DNA from: an uncultured Acidimicrobiaceae bacterium
Lineage (GTDB): Bacteria; Actinomycetota; Acidimicrobiia; Spongiisociales; UBA5794
NCBI GenBank assembly: GCA_947258635.1
Contig: CAMYJM010000025.1
Span: forward strand, 1 to 13,607
Direction: 5' to 3'
Length of the DNA: 13,607 nucleotides
The notes below the pieces were generated by a model. It ran no database searches and was not told where the DNA came from. It saw nothing but the letters and a program-made list of their open reading frames with translations. Numbering within the stretch: position 1 is the stretch's first letter; each line of letters starts with the position of its first letter. A program made the translations under genes and the position numbers. Shown here piece by piece: positions 7,274 to 13,356 of this stretch.

Positions 7274-7696
7274 TCAATCGGGTAGCACGTAACTAGTTGT
7301 GGCATGGCCCACAAGGCGGTCGGGTTCGCCGTCCATGTAGACGTCGGCGACGCCGTACGCCACGCGGCGTCCCACCTTGAGAACGTCGGCCTTGCACAGC
7401 ATGTCGCCGCCGACGGCCGGGCGCAGGAAGTTGTATTTCAACTCGTTGGTGACGGCCAGCGGAACGATCCCGATCTTGGTGAAGAGCGCCCAGTAGAACG
7501 TGGCGTCGGCGAGGGCCATCTGTACCGGCCCGGCGATGAAGTCGACGGGGCGGGTCCAGCGGGCGTCGAAGGTGAATCGACCGATGGCGACACCGTCGCC
7601 GATTGAATCACACGTGATGTTCATCATGGCGCTGAACGGCACATTCTCGGCGTTGAATGCCTGTATCTCTTCGAGGGTCACCGGCAGCACGCTCAT
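7274..7696 (-). CDS. PaaI/4HBT-like hotdog-fold thioesterase
   Basis: The 140-residue product has the size and pattern of a single hotdog domain: GRFTFDARWTRPVDFIAGPVQMALAD (helix with likely catalytic Asp D64), VTNELKYNFLRPAVGGDMLCKADVLKVGRRVAYGVADVY, and a final strand HATTSYVLP. Members hydrolyse acyl-CoA thioesters; the substrate is not predictable. The open frame runs far upstream, but the residues before MSVLPVTLEEIQ are arginine-rich shadow sequence, so ATG 7696 is chosen. No well-spaced Shine-Dalgarno site is present; a GAGAGG abuts the ATG. It is divergent from the BMC regulator, with 157 bp between starts, and converges with the AstE-like gene. It could be housekeeping or could serve the acyl-CoA products of the BMC; only position supports the latter. 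Confidence 0.82.
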   Translation of the reverse strand: MSVLPVTLEEIQAFNAENVPFSAMMNITCDSIGDGVAIGRFTFDARWTRPVDFIAGPVQMALADATFYWALFTKIGIVPLAVTNELKYNFLRPAVGGDMLCKADVLKVGRRVAYGVADVYMDGEPDRLVGHATTSYVLPD

Positions 7697-7818
7697 CCTC
7701 TCGAGGGTCGGCTGTGACAATAGGCATCGCCGACGCCCGCCGGCGGCGCCAGCGAGATCTCTGCGTTTCGGGCAGGACATTCGGGCTCTCGCCCAGAACC
7801 TCAATCCGGTCGAAATCC

Positions 7819-7846
7819 TTGAACTGCGCATAACGCAGGATATACT
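7819..7846 (+). promoter_or_regulatory. Sigma70-type promoter of the BMC operon (leaderless)
   Basis: A -35 box TTGAAC (7819-7824) and a -10 box TATACT (7841-7846, five of six consensus bases) are separated by 16 bp. A start about 7 bases past the -10 box falls at roughly 7853-7854, exactly on the GTG of the regulator gene, so the mRNA would be leaderless, as is common in actinobacteria. This AT-rich patch stands out from its GC-rich surroundings. Confidence 0.6.
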
Positions 7847-7864
7847 GCAAGGAGTGCAGGATAT
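7840..7864. promoter_or_regulatory. Candidate operator: 25-bp inverted repeat over -10 box and start codon
   Basis: The arms ATATACTGCA (7840-7849) and TGCAGGATAT (7855-7864) match as an inverted repeat at 9 of 10 positions, around the 5-base centre AGGAG. The repeat covers the -10 box, the predicted transcription start and the GTG of the regulator, so a bound dimer would block transcription. The adjacent winged-helix protein is the obvious candidate ligand (autoregulation). A second small inverted repeat, TGCG-CATAA-CGCA (7825-7837), lies between the -35 and -10 boxes. Confidence 0.6.
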
Positions 7865-8222
7865 TACGCCACTACTGCGTACCGAGACATTGAAAGAGCT
7901 GTTGATTGAGCTGTTCTTCCTGTCCGACAAGCCGAGAACCCTCTCCGACTTGGCGCGGGCGATCGATGTCGACTCGACAACGGTCATGCGCGAGGTGAAT
8001 CGCCTTCTCGAAACCGGAGTTGTGGTCGAAGAGCGGGTCGGCCGATCCCGCACCGTCGCCATCGACGAGTCGAGCCCGGTGGCGGCACCGCTGCGGCGCC
8101 TGCTGCGGCTCGCCTATCAACCGGCCGACACGGAACAAGCCGGCCGAGCCGACGGGTTCTCGCCAATACACGTAGAACGTCCGGAGCGACGGCCCCTCCC
8201 GTCATCGCAGAGGAGGAATTGA
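7854..8222 (+). CDS. Winged-helix (ArsR/MarR-like) transcriptional regulator of the BMC operon
   Basis: From GTG 7854 the product is 122 residues. Residues 8-25 form a leading helix (LRTETLKELLIELFFLSD), 29-51 a helix-turn-helix (TLSDLARAIDVDSTTVMREVNRL), and 52-70 a wing (ETGVVVEERVGRSRTVAID). The following SSPVAAPLRRLLRLAY resembles the SPLYxELRxLL helix common in small ArsR-type regulators of actinobacteria. The last 30 residues are polar and probably disordered. No ATG lies in frame between about 7620 and the HTH. The GTG sits at the predicted transcription start, so leaderless translation is inferred. The stop TGA shares one base with the rpiB start (TGATG), which couples the genes. It probably represses, or senses a sugar phosphate for, the BMC operon; no ligand site is identified. 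Confidence 0.75.
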   Translation: MQDITPLLRTETLKELLIELFFLSDKPRTLSDLARAIDVDSTTVMREVNRLLETGVVVEERVGRSRTVAIDESSPVAAPLRRLLRLAYQPADTEQAGRADGFSPIHVERPERRPLPSSQRRN

Positions 8223-8836
8223 TGGTGCCGCCGCCTACCGAATCCGAGGTGCGGGCTCTCGTGAGCCGCGTCGTGGCCGGCCTCGGGCAGGCATCGACGG
8301 ATCCAGTACCTGAGGAGACGCCCCTTGGGGCACCCTCGCCTGCGCCGGCCGCAGCATCGGCTGCTGCGGGGACCCTGCCCCCGATCGCGGTGGGTGCCGA
8401 CCATGGTGGCTACCCCCTCAAGGAACGGATCGGGTTCCGCCTCAAGGAGATGGGCCACCCGGTGATCGATTGCGGCACCCACAGTGCCGACGCCGTCGAC
8501 TACCCCGACTTCGCTCACGCCGTGGCCGAGACGGTGGCAGGCGGCGATGCCACGTACGGCATCGTCGTCGACGGCGCCGGGATCGGCTCGGCGATGGTCG
8601 CCAACAAGGTTCCCGGCATCCGGGCGGCCCTGTGCTACGACATCTCGAGCGCCCGCAACAGCCGGGAACACAACCACGCCAACGTCTTGACGCTGGGAGC
8701 CGGACTGATCGGCACGAGCCTGGCGCTGCAAATCGTCGACGCCTGGCTGGCGACGCCGTGGGCAGAAGGACGCCACGCCAACCGCGTCGCCAAGATCTCC
8801 GACGTCGAACGCCAATACACCCGGAGCGCATCATGA
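8222..8836 (+). CDS. rpiB: BMC-associated RpiB/LacAB-family sugar-phosphate isomerase with N-terminal encapsulation peptide
   Basis: The 204-residue product has three parts. Residues 5-22 are an amphipathic helix (SEVRALVSRVVAGL) typical of a BMC encapsulation peptide, 23-54 a Pro/Ala-rich linker, and 55-204 an RpiB domain: AVGADHGGYPLKE (D60, H61), DYPDFAHAVAE, ANKVPGIRAALC, AREHNHANVLTLG pattern (H150) and GRHANRVAKI. RpiB interconverts ribose-5-phosphate and ribulose-5-phosphate; relatives isomerise allose- or galactose-6-phosphate. In E. coli RpiB the base is a cysteine in the CGTGIG loop; here the loop reads DGAGIG, so the position is D117 and the next conserved Thr is Ala. Mycobacterial RpiB also lacks this Cys and uses a Glu elsewhere. 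Activity may therefore be altered. ATG 8222 is preceded by AGGAGG with 5-base spacing, and the gene ends in ATGA overlapping deoC. Confidence 0.9.
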   Translation: MVPPPTESEVRALVSRVVAGLGQASTDPVPEETPLGAPSPAPAAASAAAGTLPPIAVGADHGGYPLKERIGFRLKEMGHPVIDCGTHSADAVDYPDFAHAVAETVAGGDATYGIVVDGAGIGSAMVANKVPGIRAALCYDISSARNSREHNHANVLTLGAGLIGTSLALQIVDAWLATPWAEGRHANRVAKISDVERQYTRSAS

Positions 8837-9681
8837 CCGACCAAGCGCTCATCGAAGCCGTCACGAGGGAGGTGCTCGCCGTGCTGACGGGCAGCGACCC
8901 GTGCGCCGACTGCCATGGCTCATGTGCCGCCCACAGCCCGGAGAAGGTGCGCCGCGTCGTGGCCAACGGGGCCGACCGGGTCAGCTACAACGGACACGGT
9001 TCCGACGTTCCCATGGATCTCGCCAAATACATCGACCACACGCTGCTCAAGCCGGATGCGACTGCAGAGGACATCGACAGGCTGTGCGCCGAAGCGCTCA
9101 AATACGGATTCGCCTCGGTGTGTGTCAACCCCACATGGGTTAAGCGGGCCGCCCAGAACGTGCGGGGGAGCGACGTGAAGGTGGCCTCGGTGATCGGTTT
9201 CCCGTTCGGGGCCACTCCGCCGGCCATCAAAGCCATGGAGGCCCGGCGGGCGATTCGGGACGGCGCCCGCGAGATCGACATGGTCATCAACATCGGGGCC
9301 CTCAAATCGCGCGATCACGAGCTGGTCCGCGAGGACATCGCCAAGGTCTCCGACGCCTGCCACGAGGCGGGTTCCCTCAACAAGGTCATCATCGAAACCT
9401 CACTGCTGACTGATGAGGAGAAGGTGATGGCCTCCCACCTGGCACAGCTGGCCAAGGCCGATTTCGTAAAGACGTCAACGGGTTTCGCCGGAGGCGGGGC
9501 CACGGTCCATGACGTCCTGCTGATGCGCGAGACCATCGGGCCCAAGATGGGAATCAAGGCATCGGGCGGAGTACGCAGTAGAGAAGACGTCGAGGAGATG
9601 ATCGCCGCCGGGGCCACCCGGATCGGCGCCTCGGCCGGAATCGCCATCGTTACAGGAGGCAAATCCAGTGAACAATATTGA
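8833..9681 (+). CDS. deoC: Deoxyribose-5-phosphate aldolase (DERA) with N-terminal encapsulation peptide and Cys-rich linker
   Basis: The 282-residue class I aldolase cleaves 2-deoxyribose-5-phosphate to acetaldehyde and glyceraldehyde-3-phosphate. The catalytic set is intact: Schiff-base K213 in VKTSTGF, K242 in IKASGGVR and D149 in EIDMVINIGALKS. The aldolase domain begins near residue 62 (DLAKYIDHTLLKPDAT). Ahead of it lie an amphipathic helix at 3-19 (DQALIEAVTREVLAVL), a likely encapsulation peptide, and a linker with C24, C27 and C31 (CADCHGSC) and the conserved-looking PEKVRRVVANGADRVS. Ordinary DERA is about 220-260 residues, so the extension is additional. The ATG overlaps the rpiB stop, and the 3' end overlaps the BMC-T gene by 14 bp. 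An internal ATG at 9013 could yield a cytosolic form but lacks a ribosome site. Confidence 0.95.
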   Translation: MTDQALIEAVTREVLAVLTGSDPCADCHGSCAAHSPEKVRRVVANGADRVSYNGHGSDVPMDLAKYIDHTLLKPDATAEDIDRLCAEALKYGFASVCVNPTWVKRAAQNVRGSDVKVASVIGFPFGATPPAIKAMEARRAIRDGAREIDMVINIGALKSRDHELVREDIAKVSDACHEAGSLNKVIIETSLLTDEEKVMASHLAQLAKADFVKTSTGFAGGGATVHDVLLMRETIGPKMGIKASGGVRSREDVEEMIAAGATRIGASAGIAIVTGGKSSEQY

Positions 9682-10294
9682 GCTGCGGTCGTTCGTCTTT
9701 CTCGACAGCCTCCAACCGCAATACGCCGCATTCATCGGCACGACCGCGGCCGGGTTCTTCCCACTGTCCTACGAGGCCGCCCTCTTCGTGGAGATCTCGC
9801 CTGGTATCGAGATCAACCGACTCACCGACGTCGCCCTCAAGTCGAACAAGGTCAAGCCGGGCATGCAGATCGTCGAGCGGGTGTACGGCATGCTCGAAAT
9901 CCACTCGCCCGAGCAGGCCGAGACCCGGGGCGCCGGCGCCGCGATCCTCGAAGCCGTCGGGCTCAAGGAAACCGATCGGCTCAAGCCCGAGATCCTCTCG
10001 AGCCAGATCGTGCGCCACATCGACGGTCACCAGGCACAGCTCATCAACCGGATGCGGCATGGTCACATGATCACGCCGGACCAGACGCTGTACGTGCTCG
10101 AGTGCGTGCCCGCCGCGTATGCCGCACTGGCTGCCAACGAGGCCGAGAAAGCGGCCAACATCAACATCCTGGAGGTGCGGGCGTTCGGCGCCGTCGGGCG
10201 CGTCTACCTCGGCGGCGAGGAAGCCGATATCGACGTCGGCTGGCGGGCTGCGGTCGCCTCCCTGGAGGGAGTGAAAGGGCGGGCCCAGAAGTGA
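9668..10294 (+). CDS. BMC-T shell protein, long tandem-domain (Hoch_5816/CsoS1D-like) type
   Basis: The 208-residue product has two fused BMC domains forming a pseudohexameric trimer. It begins MNNIELRSFVFLDSLQPQYA, with GTTAAGFFPLSYEAALFVEISPG, INRLTDVALKSNKVKPGMQIVERVYGMLEIHS in the first half and LNRMRHGHMITP-like, DQTLYVLECVPAAYAALAANEAEKAANINILEVRAFGAVGRVYL in the second. This layout, as I recall it, is that of Haliangium ochraceum Hoch_5816, in the class where trimers can stack and gate a large pore for bulky metabolites and cofactors. Stacking itself cannot be read from sequence. The start is GTG 9668 inside the deoC 3' end, supported by AGGAGG at 9654-9659 with 8-base spacing. A 33-bp gap separates it from the BMC-H gene. 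Confidence 0.88.
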   Translation: MNNIELRSFVFLDSLQPQYAAFIGTTAAGFFPLSYEAALFVEISPGIEINRLTDVALKSNKVKPGMQIVERVYGMLEIHSPEQAETRGAGAAILEAVGLKETDRLKPEILSSQIVRHIDGHQAQLINRMRHGHMITPDQTLYVLECVPAAYAALAANEAEKAANINILEVRAFGAVGRVYLGGEEADIDVGWRAAVASLEGVKGRAQK

Positions 10295-10327
10295 AGATCT
10301 CAGTGAGAACCAAGAGAGGAGAAACCA

Positions 10328-10612
10328 ATGGCTGATGCCTTGGGAATGATTGAGGCCAGGAGCTTTCCGGCCATGGTTGAGGCAGCAGACGCCATGGTGA
10401 AGGCGGCCAAAGTCGAGCTGGTCTCGTATGAAGAGACCGGCGGCGGCTACGTGACTGCGGTGATCCGGGGCGACGTTGCCGCGGTGAAGGCTGCAGTCGA
10501 CGCCGGTGTGCGGGGCGCGGAACGGGTCGGCGAAGTCGTCTCCAGTCACGTGATTGCCCGCCCCCACGACACCATCGACATGGTGCTGCCACTGGGACGT
10601 GTCACCGAATAG
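10328..10612 (+). CDS. BMC-H hexameric shell protein (PduA/CsoS1A-like)
   Basis: The 94-residue single BMC domain is the main facet tile. It has the opening ALGMIEARSFPAMVEAADAMVKAA, edge lysine K25, KVELVSYEETGGGYVTAVIRGDVAAVKAAVDAG, and a C-terminal SHVIARPHDTIDMVLP carrying the conserved edge ARPH. The pore loop is TGGG (37-40), small and uncharged, in place of the IGSG/KxGS variants of many shells, which suits passage of small polar or phosphorylated substrates. It has the strongest ribosome site of the operon, AGAGAGGAG at 10313-10321 with a 6-base gap to ATG, as expected for the most abundant shell subunit. Confidence 0.95.
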   Translation: MADALGMIEARSFPAMVEAADAMVKAAKVELVSYEETGGGYVTAVIRGDVAAVKAAVDAGVRGAERVGEVVSSHVIARPHDTIDMVLPLGRVTE

Positions 10613-10630
10613 GACTACGGGAGGCAGCGC

Positions 10631-10918
10631 ATGCTGTTAGCGCGAGTTGCGGGAACGGTTGTCGCCAGCCGCAAGGAGCCACGCCTCGAGGGGCTCAAGT
10701 TCCTGCTGCTGGAGCAGATTGGCGTCGACAACAAGCCGACCGGCGGCTTCGTAGTGGCGGCCGACGCCGTCGGTGCCGGCGTCGGCGAGGTCGTGATGTA
10801 TGCCAGCGGCAGTTCGGCCCGCCAGACCGAGTACACGCATGAACGGCCGTGCGACGCCGTCGTCATGGCGATCGTGGATTCCTGGGAAGTGGATGGCGAT
10901 GAGCAATTCCGGAAGTAG
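10631..10918 (+). CDS. BMC-P pentameric vertex protein (EutN/CcmL family), copy 1
   Basis: The 95-residue product has the family's small beta-barrel: LLARVAGTVVASRKEPRLEG, LKFLLLEQ, GFVVAADAVGAGVGEVVMYASGSSAR and a closing DAVVMAIVDSWEV. Pentamers cap the twelve shell vertices. The length is normal, with only a short polar tail. ATG 10631 follows GGGAGG (10619-10624) with 6-base spacing. It is one of three BMC-P genes in this window. The paralogues share the GTVVAS/T motif and the GFVVAAD/YVIAVD core but differ in their tails. Confidence 0.93.
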   Translation: MLLARVAGTVVASRKEPRLEGLKFLLLEQIGVDNKPTGGFVVAADAVGAGVGEVVMYASGSSARQTEYTHERPCDAVVMAIVDSWEVDGDEQFRK

Positions 10919-10927
10919 GCGCCAGCC

Positions 10928-12385
10928 GTGACGGCACTCAGCGAAGCCGATATCCAGGGGATCATTACGCGGGTCCAGGAGCGGCTCAGCGGGACCGGGA
11001 GCGCCCGGCCGGCCGCGACGTTGGCGGCGCAGTCGGAGATGGCGACGGCCACCGAGCTCGGTGAAGGCATCTATCCCACGGTCGACGAGGCGGTGGCCGC
11101 CGCCAAGCGGGCCCAGGATGTCTATTCGCGTATGGGCCTGCAGACGCGGCACACCATCATCGATGCGATCCGGTCGGCGATGGTGGCCGAAGCGGAGAAC
11201 CTGGCGATGCTGGCCCACACCGAGACGGGTCTGGGACGCTACGAGGACAAGATCATCAAGAACCGACTCGTGGCGACCAAGGCACCCGGGCCGGAGGACC
11301 TCGAGCCGGACGCGGTGACGGGTGATGCCGGCATGGCGGTGATCGAGTGGGCGCCTGTCGGCTTGGTGGGGGCCATCACCCCTACCACCAACCCGACGTC
11401 GACGATCATCAACAACAGTATCTCGATCCTGTCCGCAGGCAACGCCGTCGTCTTCAACGTGCACCCCAACGCCAAGAAATGCTCTGCCGAGAATGTGCGG
11501 CTGCTCAACCGGGCGATCGCGGCGGCCGGCGGCCCGCCCGATCTGGTGACTGCGATCGCGACACCAACCCTCGAAAGTGCCAAGGCGTTGATGGTGCATG
11601 CCGATGTGCGGGTACTGCTTGTCACCGGCGGCCCCGGTGTCGTCGAGGAGGCGCTGCGCGCCACGAAACGTGCCGTGACCGCCGGACCGGGCAACCCGCC
11701 CGCCGTTGTCGACGAGACTGCCGACATCCCCCGGGCCGCCCGGGCAATCGTGGCCGGAGCGTCGTTCGACAACAACGTCATCTGCACCGATGAGAAGGAA
11801 GCGATTGTGGTCAACTCGGTCGCCGATCAACTGCTACGCGAGATGGCCGACGCCGGGGCCTACGTTCTCAAGGAGCACGAGCTGCGGCGGCTGGAGCGGG
11901 TGATCTTCAAGGAATTGGGACCGCCCAGCAAGCCGGGCGTCATCAACGGGGCCTTCATCGGCAAGAACGCCTCAGTGATCCTCAACGAGATTGGGGTCCA
12001 GGTGGGCGATGACGTTCGGCTGGTCGTCGCCGATGTCCCCAACGAGCACAACCTGGTGTGGACCGAGCAGATGATGCCGGTGTTCCCGGTGACCCGGGTG
12101 CCCAACGTCGACGTGGGGATCGAGCTGGCGGTGCGGGCCGAGCACGGCTTCCGGCACACCGCCGGGATTCACTCCACCAATGTCGAGACAATCACGAGGA
12201 TGGCGCGAGCCATGAACTGCTCGATCTTCGTCGCCAACGGGTCGTTCTTCGCCGGGCTCGGCCAAGGTGGTGAGGGATACAGCTCCTTCTCGATCGCCAG
12301 CCCCAGCGGCGATGGAATGACCCGGCCCCGCACTTTCTCACGGCCGCGGCGGGTGAGCGTCGTCGGCGCGTTGCGGATCGTCTAG
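10928..12385 (+). CDS. CoA-acylating aldehyde dehydrogenase (PduP/EutE family) with N-terminal encapsulation peptide
   Basis: The 485-residue product oxidises an aldehyde to acyl-CoA with NAD+. The catalytic cysteine is C286 in ASFDNNVICTDEKEAIVV, the FDNN-x2-C-x2-EK pattern of the BMC-associated class. Other signatures are APVGLVGAITPTTNPTST (142-159), VFNVHPNAK, VTGGPGVVEEAL (232-243), TAGPGNPPAVVD and HNLVWTEQMMPVFPV. Residues 5-21 form an amphipathic helix (SEADIQGIITRVQERLSG), then a linker to about 45, the usual location of the PduP/EutE encapsulation peptide. In this operon the expected substrate is acetaldehyde from DeoC, giving acetyl-CoA. The GTG start is 9 bp after the BMC-P stop with only a weak AGG site. 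A phosphotransacylase and an alcohol dehydrogenase to recycle CoA and NAD+ are not in view. Confidence 0.95.
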   Translation: MTALSEADIQGIITRVQERLSGTGSARPAATLAAQSEMATATELGEGIYPTVDEAVAAAKRAQDVYSRMGLQTRHTIIDAIRSAMVAEAENLAMLAHTETGLGRYEDKIIKNRLVATKAPGPEDLEPDAVTGDAGMAVIEWAPVGLVGAITPTTNPTSTIINNSISILSAGNAVVFNVHPNAKKCSAENVRLLNRAIAAAGGPPDLVTAIATPTLESAKALMVHADVRVLLVTGGPGVVEEALRATKRAVTAGPGNPPAVVDETADIPRAARAIVAGASFDNNVICTDEKEAIVVNSVADQLLREMADAGAYVLKEHELRRLERVIFKELGPPSKPGVINGAFIGKNASVILNEIGVQVGDDVRLVVADVPNEHNLVWTEQMMPVFPVTRVPNVDVGIELAVRAEHGFRHTAGIHSTNVETITRMARAMNCSIFVANGSFFAGLGQGGEGYSSFSIASPSGDGMTRPRTFSRPRRVSVVGALRIV

Positions 12386-12388
12386 CGC

Positions 12389-12973
12389 ATGGGTTTCACC
12401 TCCGCGATCGCACTTCTCGAGTTCGGGTCGATCGCGGCCGGCATCGAAGCGGGCGACGCCATGGTGAAGCGGGCCGCCCTCGACGTGATCAAGACCGGGA
12501 CTGTGCAACCCGGCCGCTACCTGGTGCTGATCGGAGGCAGCGTCGCCGACCTCGAAGAGGCCCTCGACGCGGCGATGCGCATCGGAGCCGAGCACGTGGT
12601 CGATCGGATGTTCCTCCCCGATCCCCACCCGCAACTGGTGGCCGCCCTCACGGGCACCAGGGAGGTCGGGGAGGGCGAGGCGCTGGGAATCATCGAGACG
12701 TCGTCGGTCGCCGCCACGATCAGCGCCGCCGACGCCGGGCTCAAAGGAGCCGCAGTCACGTTGCGAGAGATCTTCCTGGCCGACGGCCTGGGCGGGAAGG
12801 GCTATCTGCTCTTTCGGGGCCCGGTGGTGGAGGTGGAGGCGGCGGTCGAGATCGGCACTGGACGGGTTCCGGGCCGCCTGGTCGGATCCCGCGTCATCGC
12901 CCAGCTCCACGAAGAGATGGACGAGAACCTGGCGGCGCACGGTCACTTCGGCGTCCGGGTGCGAGGGGCGTAG
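12389..12973 (+). CDS. BMC-T shell protein, tandem-domain single-layer (Hoch_5812-like) type
   Basis: The 194-residue product is two canonical BMC domains in tandem: 5-90 (IALLEFGSIAAGIEAGDAMVKRAALDVIKTG) and about 100-185 (GIIETSSVAATISAADAGLKGAAVTLREIFLADGLGGKGYLLFRG). It forms a trimer that mimics a hexamer. Its linear, non-permuted domains resemble Haliangium Hoch_5812. It contains no cysteine at all, so it cannot carry the pore Fe-S cluster of PduT-type trimers. The ATG is three bases after the aldehyde dehydrogenase stop and no Shine-Dalgarno site is visible, so it probably relies on translational reinitiation. Confidence 0.92.
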   Translation: MGFTSAIALLEFGSIAAGIEAGDAMVKRAALDVIKTGTVQPGRYLVLIGGSVADLEEALDAAMRIGAEHVVDRMFLPDPHPQLVAALTGTREVGEGEALGIIETSSVAATISAADAGLKGAAVTLREIFLADGLGGKGYLLFRGPVVEVEAAVEIGTGRVPGRLVGSRVIAQLHEEMDENLAAHGHFGVRVRGA

Positions 12974-12975
12974 CG

Positions 12976-13356
12976 ATGCACTTGGGGCGCGTCATCGGAA
13001 CGGTTGTCGCCACCGAGAAGACTCCCGATCTCGAAGGGGTCAGGTTCCTCGTCGTCCAGCCGTTGACGCGCGACCTGGCGGACCGGGGCCGGCCGGTGAT
13101 CGCCGCCGACGGTGTCCACATGGCCGGGCCGGGCGAGCTCATCTATTTCGTGGGCTCCCGTGAGGCCGCCCAGGCGATGCCGGAGCCGTTTGTTCCCGTC
13201 GACCACGCAGTCGTCGGCATCGTCGATCAGCTGGCCGTCGCCCCTCTGCCCGCAGCGAAGAAGCCGGCGGCGAAGAAGCCGGCGGCGAAGAAGCCGGCCG
13301 CAAAGAAACCGGCCGCCAGGAAGTCGGCCGCAAGAAAGTCGGAGGCCAAGAAATGA
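12976..13356 (+). CDS. BMC-P pentameric vertex protein (EutN/CcmL family), copy 2, with Lys/Ala/Pro-rich C-terminal tail
   Basis: Residues 1-90 are a complete EutN/CcmL barrel: HLGRVIGTVVATEKTPDLEGVRFLVVQPL, PVIAADGVHMAGPGELIYFVGSREA and HAVVGIVDQL. Residues 93-126 are an added tail made of four AAKKP units, two AARKS units and EAKK. It carries about fourteen positive charges and one negative. BMC-P proteins normally end near 85-100 residues. The tail looks like those of actinobacterial HupB or linker histones and should project from the vertex, on a side not determined here. ATG 12976 follows GAGGGG (12963-12968) with 7-base spacing, and the stop overlaps the next BMC-P gene as ATGA. Confidence 0.92.
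   Translation: MHLGRVIGTVVATEKTPDLEGVRFLVVQPLTRDLADRGRPVIAADGVHMAGPGELIYFVGSREAAQAMPEPFVPVDHAVVGIVDQLAVAPLPAAKKPAAKKPAAKKPAAKKPAARKSAARKSEAKK
13252..13341 (+). repeat. Six tandem 15-bp repeats encoding AAKKP/AARKS pentapeptides
   Basis: Four units (13252-13311) encode AAKKP and are nearly identical (GCG GCG AAG AAG CCG with third-position changes). Two diverged units (13312-13341) encode AARKS. They form the basic tail of BMC-P copy 2. The units become more diverged toward the 3' end, as in repeats that grew by slippage. Confidence 0.93.

Noticed and set aside
7500..7853. In-frame 5' extension of the winged-helix regulator
   Set aside because: It is antisense to the thioesterase gene and has no regulator-like sequence before about 7854; its ATG codons lie far upstream without a ribosome site.
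9013..9681. Internal start giving a short DeoC without encapsulation peptide
   Set aside because: ATG 9013 lies just before the aldolase core, but there is no Shine-Dalgarno sequence ahead of it.
13252..13341. Tandem repeats as a CRISPR array or origin iterons
   Set aside because: Units are 15 bp without spacers and encode an in-frame peptide repeat.
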